Below, in pieces: positions 57,396 through 64,000 of a DNA stretch of 64,000 bases. The notes under the pieces are model-generated. The model was given only the letters and a program-made list of their open reading frames with translations, was not told the origin of the DNA and searched no databases. The position numbers and the translations under genes were made by a program. The stretch spans positions 4,712,001 through 4,776,000 of the forward strand of contig NZ_CP107995.1 in assembly GCF_036116635.1 (NCBI RefSeq), read 5' to 3'. Source of the DNA: Amycolatopsis sp. NBC_00345. GTDB lineage: Bacteria > Actinomycetota > Actinomycetes > Mycobacteriales > Pseudonocardiaceae. Position 1 is the first letter of the stretch; each line of letters begins with the position of its first letter.

Positions 57396-57588
57396 AACGG
57401 AACCTTTCGCACCAGAACTCGATCACATTCTTCGTGATTCCGACACTGGCACGAGAATTTCCGGCGGGACGGGTGTGCGGGGCCGGGCTGCCCCCGCACA
57501 CCTTCAACGTTGCCCAGACTTCTCTTCGCTCAGAGTGTGCGGTCAAGTGCCCGATGTGGACACTGCGAGCCGTGACGTCACTTACGCT

Positions 57589-58209
57589 TCAGCCGTGGCT
57601 TCCCGCGGAAGCACGGACGGCACGCAGCCGCCGGACCAGGTGCCGCAGGGCGGGCACCGCCGGGCCTACGCGTTCGCCCAGCTCCGCCAGCCGTTCCGAG
57701 TTCGCCCAAGCCTCCCGGCGGGTCACGCCGACGGCCGCCGCCGCGGCGAGGGCGGCCAGCGCCGCGTCATCGGTGTCCACTTCGGACAGCGGATCCCGCA
57801 GCGCGGCCTCGGCGCGGCCGCGTTCCCGGCGCGCCGAGGCGGGGTCGGCCACCTCGAGCACCTGCCGGCCGAGGAACCGCGTGGTGTGCTGGCGCAGCAT
57901 TCCGGCCGCGACGAGCTGGAGTTCCAATGACTTCAGGGTGTCCGCGCCGTCACGGCGCACCAGTGAACGCCACGAGCGCTCACCGTCCTCCGAGAGGTTC
58001 GCCAGCACGTCGTCGAGCAGCAGGTCGCCGGTCGGGCCCCGGCCGGTCACCGAGGCCTTGCCGCCGTGGTCGGCCAGCCGGCCCCGCAGCAGCAGGTCGG
58101 TGACGGCGGCCGCGCGCACCAGCATCGCGACGCGGCGCCGGTCGGAGATCCGCCCCTTGTCCCCTTCGCAGGCGAGGAGGTAAACCCGGGCGGGCAAGGA
58201 AAGAGTCAC
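57589..58209 (-). CDS. GPP34 family phosphoprotein
   Basis: A 206-residue helical protein of the Golgi-phosphoprotein-3 (GPP34/Vps74) family, which in eukaryotes binds phosphoinositides and glycosyltransferases; in actinomycetes the role is undefined. LPARVYLLACEGDKGRISDR starts it, VRAAAVTDLLLRGRLADHGG is the signature, and VLANLSEDGERSWRSLVRRD with RRLRAVRASAGSHG ends it. GTG 58209 overlaps the stop of the GT39 gene (GTGA). Pairing with a glycosyltransferase recalls the eukaryotic partnership, though this is inference. Confidence 0.87.
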   Translation of the reverse strand: MTLSLPARVYLLACEGDKGRISDRRRVAMLVRAAAVTDLLLRGRLADHGGKASVTGRGPTGDLLLDDVLANLSEDGERSWRSLVRRDGADTLKSLELQLVAAGMLRQHTTRFLGRQVLEVADPASARRERGRAEAALRDPLSEVDTDDAALAALAAAAAVGVTRREAWANSERLAELGERVGPAVPALRHLVRRLRAVRASAGSHG

Positions 58210-59687
58210 TGTGTTTTCACCTTCGGCCAGATCTGGTCCCATGTCTGCTTCCGCCCGGTGTACAGCCACATCAGCCCGGGCACCACCTCGGTCACCGAAG
58301 CGAAGTACGGCCGCAGCAGGTTCGGGTCGAAGCCCACGAACAGCACGTCCCGCGCCGAGTCCGGCGGCCGGTCGAAGTACCAGTACCCCCGGTGTCCACT
58401 GTAGACGTCGGAGATCCCGTACCGCGGCCCGTAATATTCGACGGCGGCGGCGAACGGGTAGATCTCCGAGTACACCGCCGTCTGCTTCCGCACCTCCGGC
58501 GGCAGGGCGGCGTAAGTCTGCCCGACGCCGTCGGCCACCTCCTTCTGCGCCGTCTCGCCACCGGCGAACACAGTGCCGAGCGAGAAGGGCCCGAACGTGG
58601 TCGCCTTCATCGAAGCCGGCCACACCGGCAGCCCCGCCACGGTCACCACGGCCGAGAGGACGAACGCCAGCCACACCGGCGCCTTCCACCACCGCACCAG
58701 CTTCCGCCGTGAGAGCTCCGTCGCCGCGGCCGCGAACGGCAGCGCGTAGACACTCATCAGGTAGTACGCCCGGCCCTGGCTGAGCAGCACCGCGACGGTC
58801 ACCAGCAGCAGCGCCACGGCGAGATAGCGGTACGGCCGCAGGTCCGGCGACCGCAGCAGCCGCCATACGCCGTACAGCAGCGCGAGCACGCCGATGCCCA
58901 TGCCCGCGCCGAGCAAGCCGTCCCGCGCGAACGAGAGGTACCCGGGGAACTCCGCCGAAACGACGTCCGCCATGTGGGCGTAGGGCCAGCCGTGGGTGCC
59001 CTGCCAGACCAGGGCCGGGATCGTCGCGACCACCGCGATCAGCCCGCCCAGCCACAGTTTCGGCCGGGAGAGCAACTGCCGCGGGCCCAGCACCAGCGCC
59101 GAGAGCAGCACCGCCGCCCACAGCGCCGGGATGAGGAACTTCGTCTCCAGCGACACCGCCGTCACCACGCCCGCCCAGACGAGCAGGCCGTCGCGCCGGG
59201 TCCGGGTCCACCGCACCAGCAGGAAGACCACGACCGTCCACAGGAACGGGTCGAGCGCGTACGTGGCCACCCAGTGGCTGATGACGACCAGGCCGGACGT
59301 CGCGTACGCGCCCGCCGCCATCACCTGGGCGCCGCGGCCGCCGCCCAGCTCACGCGCGATCAGCGCGGTGACCACCACGCCCGCGGCCGCCGCGAGCGCC
59401 ATCGGGGCGCGGAACGCGATCAGCGAGCCGGGGAACAGCCGGTCGAGCGTGCCCGCGAGCAGGGGGACGAGCGGTGGCTGGTCGAAATACCCCCAGGCCG
59501 GATGATCTCGACCAGCCACCAGGAAATAGAGCTCGTCGAAGCCGTGCGCGTACCGCGCGCTCGTCACCACCAGCACGGCGGCCACCAGTACGGCGACCAC
59601 GAACACCGGTCCCCGGGCGAACGCCCCGATCTCCCGCGCCGCGGCGCGGACGAGCACGTGCTCCGTCGTAAGCCCTTCACTCGTCAT
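58206..59687 (-). CDS. GT39-type membrane glycosyltransferase
   Basis: A 493-residue ArnT/PMT-like glycosyltransferase using polyprenyl-phosphate sugars at the outer face. The first loop has RYAHGFDELYFLVAGRDHPA, with the FDE acidic pair, then GYFDQPPLVPLLAGTLDRLF. There are about eleven helices, and the C-terminal outer domain has VEYYGPRYGISDVYSGHRGY. GGAG precedes ATG 59687. Downstream GPP34 overlaps by four bases. The acceptor (lipid, protein or glycan) is unknown. Confidence 0.89.
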   Translation of the reverse strand: MTSEGLTTEHVLVRAAAREIGAFARGPVFVVAVLVAAVLVVTSARYAHGFDELYFLVAGRDHPAWGYFDQPPLVPLLAGTLDRLFPGSLIAFRAPMALAAAAGVVVTALIARELGGGRGAQVMAAGAYATSGLVVISHWVATYALDPFLWTVVVFLLVRWTRTRRDGLLVWAGVVTAVSLETKFLIPALWAAVLLSALVLGPRQLLSRPKLWLGGLIAVVATIPALVWQGTHGWPYAHMADVVSAEFPGYLSFARDGLLGAGMGIGVLALLYGVWRLLRSPDLRPYRYLAVALLLVTVAVLLSQGRAYYLMSVYALPFAAAATELSRRKLVRWWKAPVWLAFVLSAVVTVAGLPVWPASMKATTFGPFSLGTVFAGGETAQKEVADGVGQTYAALPPEVRKQTAVYSEIYPFAAAVEYYGPRYGISDVYSGHRGYWYFDRPPDSARDVLFVGFDPNLLRPYFASVTEVVPGLMWLYTGRKQTWDQIWPKVKTQ

Positions 59688-59745
59688 GGCTCGACTCCAC
59701 CGCACCGGACCGGGTGCGGGTAAGCGTGATCGGTAGCCGATCGGG

Positions 59746-59790
59746 TCGACGAAAGTTGCCCGCCGGACGACGATCCGCAACTTTCGTCGA
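59746..59790. promoter_or_regulatory. long inverted repeat in divergent promoter region
   Basis: TCGACGAAAGTTGC and GCAACTTTCGTCGA are perfect 14-base arms with a 17-base spacer, between GT39 (minus) and the histidine kinase (plus). It may be an operator for the response regulator or another repressor, or a hairpin in the GT39 leader. Confidence 0.55.
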
Positions 59791-59841
59791 CGGCGCTCCC
59801 CCGGCCGGTGCGGATCCGGCGCGGGCGCGCGGCCGAGCGGA

Positions 59842-59847
59842 TACCGT
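59842..59847 (+). promoter_or_regulatory. putative leaderless -10 of the kinase gene
   Basis: TACCGT lies exactly 6 nt before GTG 59854, without a Shine-Dalgarno. Confidence 0.4.
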
Positions 59848-59853
59848 GGCCGC

Positions 59854-61092
59854 GTGAAGGAATCCGGCGGCAGGCGCCCGCTCTGGCCGCGACCGGCCGA
59901 CGGGCTCTGGCTGCTGGGCTCCGCGCTCGTGTTCGCGATGATCGACACCGGGCTGTTCCTGGCGTCGGGCCCGAGCCCCGGCGCCCTCGGGCCGTACGCG
60001 CCCCTGGTGCTGCAGCTGGTCTGCGACTTCTCCGTGGTGCTGCTGCTGCGGTTCCCCGCTCAGATCACGAGCCTGCTCGTGGTGGTCGCGCTGGCGATGC
60101 TGGCGTCCGACCTGTTCTCCCCCGGCCTGCTGGTGCCGGCCGTCCAGCCGACGCTGATGACCGTGCCGACGATCACCCCGGTCGTGCTCACCCAGGCCGC
60201 CCGGCTGATGGACCGCAGGCGGCTGCTGTGGCTGGCCGGGGTGCTCGCGCTGCTGGCGACGCGGCCGTGGGACCCGGCCTGGAACACCACCCCGTTCGGG
60301 CTGCTGGCCACCGCGCTGCCGGTGGCGATCTCGATGTACTACGAAGCCCGGCGCCAGCTGCTGCGGTCCCTGCGCGACCGCGCCGACCGCGCCGAGCGCG
60401 AGCAGCACCTGCTCGCCGAGCAGGCCCGCGCGGAGGAACGGCGGCGGCTCGCGGGCGAGATGCACGACGTCGTCACCCACCGGCTGAGCCTGATGGTGCT
60501 GCACGCGGGCGCGCTGGGCGTCACGTCGGCGGACCCGGCCGTGCGCACCGCGGCCGAGGACATCCGCCGCGAGGGCGTGTACGCGCTGGACGAACTGCGC
60601 GACCTCGTCGGTGTCCTGCGCAATGGCGCCAACACCGAGCCACTGGCTGGGTCGCCGGCGACGGCCCCGGCCCCGGCCCCCGTCGGCGACCCGGCCGGAC
60701 TGGTCGCCGAGTCCGTCGCGATCGGGGTGGCGACGGAGCTTTCGGTGACCGGCGACCCCGGCACGGTCTCCCCGACGATCGCGCGCACGGCGTACCGCGT
60801 GGTGCAGGAGGCGCTGACGAACGTGCGCAAGCACGCGCCGGGCTCGTCGGCCGAGGTCTCGCTGCGCTATCACCCGGGCGGGCTCGACGTGCGGGTCACC
60901 AGCACCCGCGGCACCCGGCCGCCCGACCCGGCGCTGGCCGGTTCCGGCTCGGGCGCCGGGCTGAGCGGGCTGCGGCAGCGGGTGGAGCTGGTCGGCGGGC
61001 GGCTCGAGGCCGGGCCCGCACCGGCCGGCGGGTTCTCCGTCGGTGCGATACTGCCCGCCTACGTCCCGACGAAGGAGGGTCTCCCGCGGTGA
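59854..61092 (+). CDS. NarL-type sensor histidine kinase
   Basis: A 412-residue HisKA_3 sensor. Four or five membrane helices occupy residues ~18-165 (LLGSALVFAMIDTGLFLASG onwards). The dimerisation helix has RRLAGEMHDVVTHRLSLMVL, with the phospho-histidine, and the HATPase region has RTAYRVVQEALTNVRKHAPG (N box) and GAGLSGLRQRVELVGGRLEA (G box). There is a Pro/Ala linker between. GTG 59854 appears leaderless, and its stop overlaps the response regulator start (GTGA). The stimulus is unknown. Confidence 0.93.
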   Translation: MKESGGRRPLWPRPADGLWLLGSALVFAMIDTGLFLASGPSPGALGPYAPLVLQLVCDFSVVLLLRFPAQITSLLVVVALAMLASDLFSPGLLVPAVQPTLMTVPTITPVVLTQAARLMDRRRLLWLAGVLALLATRPWDPAWNTTPFGLLATALPVAISMYYEARRQLLRSLRDRADRAEREQHLLAEQARAEERRRLAGEMHDVVTHRLSLMVLHAGALGVTSADPAVRTAAEDIRREGVYALDELRDLVGVLRNGANTEPLAGSPATAPAPAPVGDPAGLVAESVAIGVATELSVTGDPGTVSPTIARTAYRVVQEALTNVRKHAPGSSAEVSLRYHPGGLDVRVTSTRGTRPPDPALAGSGSGAGLSGLRQRVELVGGRLEAGPAPAGGFSVGAILPAYVPTKEGLPR

Positions 61093-61739
61093 TCACGGTG
61101 GTCGTGGCCGACGACGAGCCGATGGTCTGCGCCCACCTGCGGACGATCCTCGGCTCGGCCGGCGACATCGACGTGGTGGCCCAGGCCCAGGACGGCGCCG
61201 AGGCCGTGGAGGCGGTCGTCCGGCACCGGCCGCGGGTGGTGCTGATGGACCTGCGGATGCCCGGCGTCGACGGGCTGACCGCGATCGAGCGCATCACCGC
61301 CCTGCCGGACCCGCCCGCGGTGGTCGCGCTGACGACGTTCGACGCCGACACGTACGTGATCCGCGCGCTGCGCGCCGGCGCGTCGGGCTTCCTGGTCAAG
61401 TCGACGCCGCCGGAGGACCTGATCGGATTGGTGCGCGTGGCCGCCGACGGGCACACGGTGCTCTCCCCCTCGGCCGCCCGCCGGCTCGTCGCGCTGTCCT
61501 CGGACGGCCGCGAACGCGGCGACGACGCCCGCCGCCGCACCGCGGGCCTGACCGAGCGCGAACGCGATGTGCTGGCCTGCCTGGGCGAGGGACTGTCCAA
61601 TGCGGACATCGCCGCCCGGCTGCACCTGGCCGAGGCAACGGTGAAGAGCTACGTCTCGCGGATGCTGGTGAAGCTCGAATGCGCCAACCGCACCCAGGCG
61701 GGGCTGCTCGCGCACGAAGCGGGGCTCGTCGCGCGCTGA
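61089..61739 (+). CDS. NarL/LuxR-family response regulator
   Basis: A 216-residue regulator coupled to the kinase. The receiver domain has VVADDEPMVC (acidic pair), VVLMDLRMPGVDGL (phospho-aspartate) and GFLVKSTPPEDLIG (conserved lysine). The LuxR helix-turn-helix is LTERERDVLACLGEGLSNAD followed by IAARLHLAEATVKSYVSRM. A 53-bp stem-loop ends the operon. Targets are unknown; the inverted repeat at 59746 is one possible site. Confidence 0.94.
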   Translation: MITVVVADDEPMVCAHLRTILGSAGDIDVVAQAQDGAEAVEAVVRHRPRVVLMDLRMPGVDGLTAIERITALPDPPAVVALTTFDADTYVIRALRAGASGFLVKSTPPEDLIGLVRVAADGHTVLSPSAARRLVALSSDGRERGDDARRRTAGLTERERDVLACLGEGLSNADIAARLHLAEATVKSYVSRMLVKLECANRTQAGLLAHEAGLVAR

Positions 61740-61745
61740 CGTAGG

Positions 61746-61798
61746 GCCCTGAAGGCCACCTTGAGGGCATATCCGACCCTCATGGTGGCCTTCAGGGC
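61746..61798. terminator. dispersed stem-loop element, copy 2 (CCCTGAAGG family)
   Basis: 22-base arms, starting GCCCTGAAGGCCACC and ending GGTGGCCTTCAGGGC, pair with one mismatch around a 9-base loop. It is a relative of 17985-18035 and lies between convergent response regulator and HxlR genes, so it probably terminates both. Confidence 0.8.
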
Positions 61799-61829
61799 AC
61801 GCCGCCCGCTGGGGAGCGACGAGGGAAGG

Positions 61830-62201
61830 TCAGGCTGACGCGGGGGTGTGCTCCGCGTCGAAGGCCTCGCGGGCCGCCGAGACCTGGTCCATGTTGCGGC
61901 GGGCCCAGCGGTCCAGCAGCTCCAGCGGCTCGGACAGGTTGCGGCCCAGCGTGGTCAGCTCGTACTCCACCCGCGGCGGGATCACCGGGTACGCGGTGCG
62001 GGTGAGGATGCCGTCGCGGACCAGGCTGCGCAGGGTCTGCGTGAGCACCTTCTGCGAGATGCCCTCGACGCGCTTGCCGACCTGGGTGAAGCGCAGCGGG
62101 CCGTCCACGAGGGCGCCGACGATGAGCACCGTCCACTGGTCGCCGATGCGGTCGAGCAGCTGCCGGGTCGGGCAGTCGCGGTCGTACGGGTTCCCCAGCA
62201 T
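61830..62201 (-). CDS. HxlR-family winged-helix regulator
   Basis: A 123-residue regulator. DCPTRQLLDRIGDQWTVLIV is the HxlR start, LVDGPLRFTQVGKRVEGISQ with KVLTQTLRSLVRDGILTRTA the winged helix, and PPRVEYELTTLGRNLSEPLE the wing. Members often respond to oxidants or quinones. ATG 62201 has AGGAG 7 nt upstream, better than GTG 62216. It lies 37 bases beyond the TetR stop on the same strand. Confidence 0.92.
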   Translation of the reverse strand: MLGNPYDRDCPTRQLLDRIGDQWTVLIVGALVDGPLRFTQVGKRVEGISQKVLTQTLRSLVRDGILTRTAYPVIPPRVEYELTTLGRNLSEPLELLDRWARRNMDQVSAAREAFDAEHTPASA

Positions 62202-62238
62202 GCAGCCGCTCCTCACTTTCCCATGGAGAGTAACAGCC

Positions 62239-62868
62239 TCAGGCGGACTCCAGCAGCGCCGTGAACAGCACGCGCAGGTGCCGCCGGGCGCGGCCCCAGC
62301 GGGCCTCCAGGTCCTCCTGGTCGCGGGTGGCCCAGCTGGCGATGAGGATGCCGCGGATCACGTCCATGGCGGTGTACACGGAGTGCAGGAACTCGCCGTG
62401 GTTCGCCTGCTCCGGCAGCACGGCCCGGCCGAACGCGACCAGGCTCTCGGTGGCGATCGGCTCGACCAGCGCCATCTGGCGGCGCAGCTCGTCGTCCGTG
62501 CGCGAGGCGACCCACAGCTCGACGGTCGCGGTGAAAACCGGGCCCTGGTGCATCTCCCAGAGCAGCTGCAGCGCGTCGCCGACCGGGTCGGCCGACGCGC
62601 GCAGCCGGTCCAGCTCGGCCATCGCGACCTCGGTGCGCTTCTCCGCGAGGTGACGGATCGCGGACGTGACGAGGTCGGCCTTCGTCGGGAAATGGTGCAC
62701 CTGCGCGCCGCGCGTGACCCCCGCGCGGACGGCGACGCGGGTGGTCGTGGTGCCCGCGTAGCCGTACTCGACCAGGCAGTCGATGGTCGCGTCGAGCAGC
62801 CGCACCCGCATCGCGGCGCTGCGCTCCTCCTGGGTGCGGCCGGTGGTCCCCCGTCGTGGCGCTGACAT
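62239..62868 (-). CDS. TetR family regulator
   Basis: A 209-residue repressor. The DNA-binding domain is GTTTTRVAVRAGVTRGAQVH with HFPTKADLVTSAIRHLAEKR. The ligand domain is helical (LLWEMHQGPVFTATVELWVA) in the style of actinobacterial TetR C-terminal type. ATG 62868 is preceded at 6 nt by TAGAGT, suggesting a leaderless mRNA. It is followed by HxlR on the same strand and preceded by a small relic gene. Ligand and target are unknown. Confidence 0.9.
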   Translation of the reverse strand: MSAPRRGTTGRTQEERSAAMRVRLLDATIDCLVEYGYAGTTTTRVAVRAGVTRGAQVHHFPTKADLVTSAIRHLAEKRTEVAMAELDRLRASADPVGDALQLLWEMHQGPVFTATVELWVASRTDDELRRQMALVEPIATESLVAFGRAVLPEQANHGEFLHSVYTAMDVIRGILIASWATRDQEDLEARWGRARRHLRVLFTALLESA

Positions 62869-62874
62869 GCGCCT

Positions 62875-62880
62875 ACTCTA
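62875..62880 (-). promoter_or_regulatory. putative leaderless -10 of TetR gene
   Basis: On the minus strand TAGAGT lies exactly 6 nt before ATG 62868. It overlaps the stop codon of the small frame 62878-63039. Confidence 0.4.
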
Positions 62881-63039
62881 TTTGCCGGGTGCCACCCCGG
62901 CCGCATTGGTCGCCGCAACGAGGCCCCGCACCGCGCGGGTGACGAACCGGCCCAGCACCAGCCGCCCGGGTTCCAGCGCGATGACCTCCTCGCACGAGCG
63001 GGTGCGGCCGGTGCGGAACAACCGCAGCGCAGGTTTCAT
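62878..63039 (-). pseudogene. 53-codon frame, possible SRPBCC (polyketide cyclase) relic
   Basis: ATG 63039, preceded by GAGGG at about 8 nt, opens a 53-codon frame with strongly coding-like third positions. LRLFRTGRTRSCEEVIALEP resembles the first strands of SRPBCC proteins, and LGRFVTRAVRGLVAATNAA their last helix. The middle ~90 residues are missing, as if deleted in frame. It may be transcribed, but a working domain is not possible at this length. The alternative is a genuine small protein of unknown role. Confidence 0.4.
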
Positions 63040-63067
63040 GCATCGAACCCTCTTGACTTGACGTTTT

Positions 63068-63095
63068 CCTGCATTCAGGATGCATCTCATGCAGG
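63068..63095. promoter_or_regulatory. palindrome over the AsnC gene start
   Basis: CCTGCAT and ATGCAGG are separated by a stretch centred on GATGCATC, giving nested symmetry over the start codon at 63089. TTGACTTGACG upstream supplies a -35-like sequence. Autoregulation by the encoded Lrp-type protein is plausible. Confidence 0.5.
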
Positions 63096-64000
63096 ACGAA
63101 GCCAAGGTGAGCGAGCTGGACCGGCGGATCGTCTCCGCGTTGCAGCTCAATGGGCGGGCGTCGTGGGGCGCGATCGCGCGGCACGTCGGGACGAGCGAGT
63201 CCACGGTGCTGCGCCGGGCCGGGCAGCTGACCGAAAGCGGGCAGCTGCGGGTGATCGGCGTCATCGACGTGCTGCGGTGCGGCCTGGGCGTGCCGGTGCT
63301 GACGCGGCTGCGGTGCCGTCCCGGCACGGCCGCGGCGGTCACCGAGGCGCTGGCCGCGCGGCCCGACGTCCGGTACGCCACCATGCTCGCCGGCAGCGCC
63401 GACTGCACGGCCGAGTTCGTGCTGCCGACCTACCAGGACGTCGTCCGCCTGCAGCTCGACGGCTTCCCGGCGGCCGAGCACCTGCGTGACGCCGAGACGT
63501 TCGCGGTGATGCGCACGTTCACCTCCAACCACGACTGGGACTCCGGCGAACTGGCCCCGGAGGCCGTCGCCGAGCTGCGCGGGGCCGAGGTCCGGCCGTT
63601 CGAGGAGCAGCACTGGGAACGGCCGCCGGAGCAGCTCGACGAGCTGGACCTGGCGATCTGCGCCGCGCTCGGCGAGGACGGGCGGCTGTCGTTCAAGGAG
63701 GTCTCCCGGCATGTGGGCACCAGTGAGTCCACTGTGGCCCGTCGCGTCGACTCGCTGGTGCGCCGTGGCTGCCTGCGCTTCCGCACGCTCGCCGAGCCCG
63801 CGATGTTCGGCTACGCGCTGGAGTTCATGCTCTGGCTTTCGGTGCTGCCCAAGGACCTCGACCGCGCGGGCCAGCAGCTGGCCGCGCATCCCGGTACCAA
63901 ATACCTGTCCGCCACCACCGGCCGGTTCAACCTGGTCGGCCAGATCGTGCTGCGCCACTACGGCGAGCTGTACCGCCACACCACCGACGTCGTCGGCGCG
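63089..64000 (+). CDS. AsnC/Lrp-family regulator with two modules, partial
   Basis: 304 codons are visible and the end lies outside. Two complete Lrp-like modules are fused. The first helix-turn-helix is LNGRASWGAIARHVGTSEST followed by VLRRAGQL, with a RAM-like domain containing MLAGSADCTAEFVLPTYQDV. The second, from ~190, is LGEDGRLSFKEVSRHVGTSE with STVARRVDSL, and a second RAM domain begins MFGYALEFMLWLSVLPKDLD. Both recognition helices share HVGTSESTV, so they may bind similar half-sites. Double-length Lrp proteins are common in actinomycetes. The palindrome over the start suggests autoregulation. Confidence 0.9.
   Translation, partial: MQDEAKVSELDRRIVSALQLNGRASWGAIARHVGTSESTVLRRAGQLTESGQLRVIGVIDVLRCGLGVPVLTRLRCRPGTAAAVTEALAARPDVRYATMLAGSADCTAEFVLPTYQDVVRLQLDGFPAAEHLRDAETFAVMRTFTSNHDWDSGELAPEAVAELRGAEVRPFEEQHWERPPEQLDELDLAICAALGEDGRLSFKEVSRHVGTSESTVARRVDSLVRRGCLRFRTLAEPAMFGYALEFMLWLSVLPKDLDRAGQQLAAHPGTKYLSATTGRFNLVGQIVLRHYGELYRHTTDVVGA

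Overview
The window is about 64 kb of very GC-rich DNA with strong third-position G/C bias, frequent GTG starts and dense four-base stop/start overlaps. It looks like the chromosome of an actinomycete of the family Pseudonocardiaceae, most likely Amycolatopsis; that genus call is an inference from gene content and style. The conserved backbone follows the order I recall for the Mycobacterium tuberculosis Rv2747-Rv2844 region: argA, ftsK, rnj, dapA, thyX, dapB, M16 protease, pnp, rpsO, ribF, truB, MATE/dinF, DHH phosphoesterase, rbfA, infB, ylxR, nusA, rimP and a DUF4439 lipoprotein. Accessory genes are interleaved with this core.

Layout. 1-5.3 kb: an AAA-like ATPase that runs off the left edge, an acyltransferase-3/SGNH protein, argA with a nitroreductase, and a small secreted protein. 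5.3-12.1 kb: ftsK, then a strip of gene relics (AraC tail, SnoaL-like remnant), PlsC-like acyltransferase, WrbA, EamA exporter and a shattered MFS gene with an apparent internal inversion. 12.1-19.3 kb: rnj-dapA (overlapping), a Ser/Thr kinase, mntH with a DtxR/MntR-like operator, a palindrome-rich spacer, and thyX overlapping an ACT-domain gene. 19.4-25.5 kb: a ribbon-helix-helix/DUF4097 pair, an ADP-ribosylglycohydrolase-like protein lacking key acidic residues, a YcaQ-type winged-helix protein, GNAT, GtrA and VTT membrane proteins. 25.5-35.6 kb: lysine biosynthesis, RNA decay and translation genes (dapB, M16, pnp, rpsO, thpR, ribF, truB). 35.6-41.2 kb: a minisatellite-rich stretch around PhzF, MATE, P450 and the DHH nanoRNase. 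41.2-46 kb: a TRM11-like methyltransferase, a 2,2-dialkylglycine decarboxylase-like enzyme with a divergent LysR regulator, an MmpS-like lipoprotein and an esterase. 46-52 kb: the rimP-nusA-ylxR-infB-DUF503-rbfA block. 52-64 kb: a DUF4439 lipoprotein, a class V aminotransferase, a TetR regulator with a clear operator, a 255-bp tandem duplication, an acyltransferase, a GPP34/GT39 pair, a NarL-type two-component system, HxlR and TetR regulators, and a double-module AsnC/Lrp regulator cut by the right edge.

The most notable features outside the genes are as follows. Two families of dispersed intergenic palindromes are present: an identical 40-bp palindrome at 28.1 and 42.3 kb, and a 51-53 bp element at 18.0 and 61.8 kb. 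Many starts lack a Shine-Dalgarno sequence but have a -10-like hexamer 6-8 nt upstream, which suggests leaderless mRNAs. Four tandem-repeat arrays cluster between 35.7 and 39.1 kb. Several internally deleted or rearranged gene relics are visible. I found no tRNA, rRNA, CRISPR array, insertion sequence or phage genes, and no convincing novel defence-type system. The RHH/DUF4097 pair and the degenerate ADP-ribosylglycohydrolase are the closest to unexplained systems.
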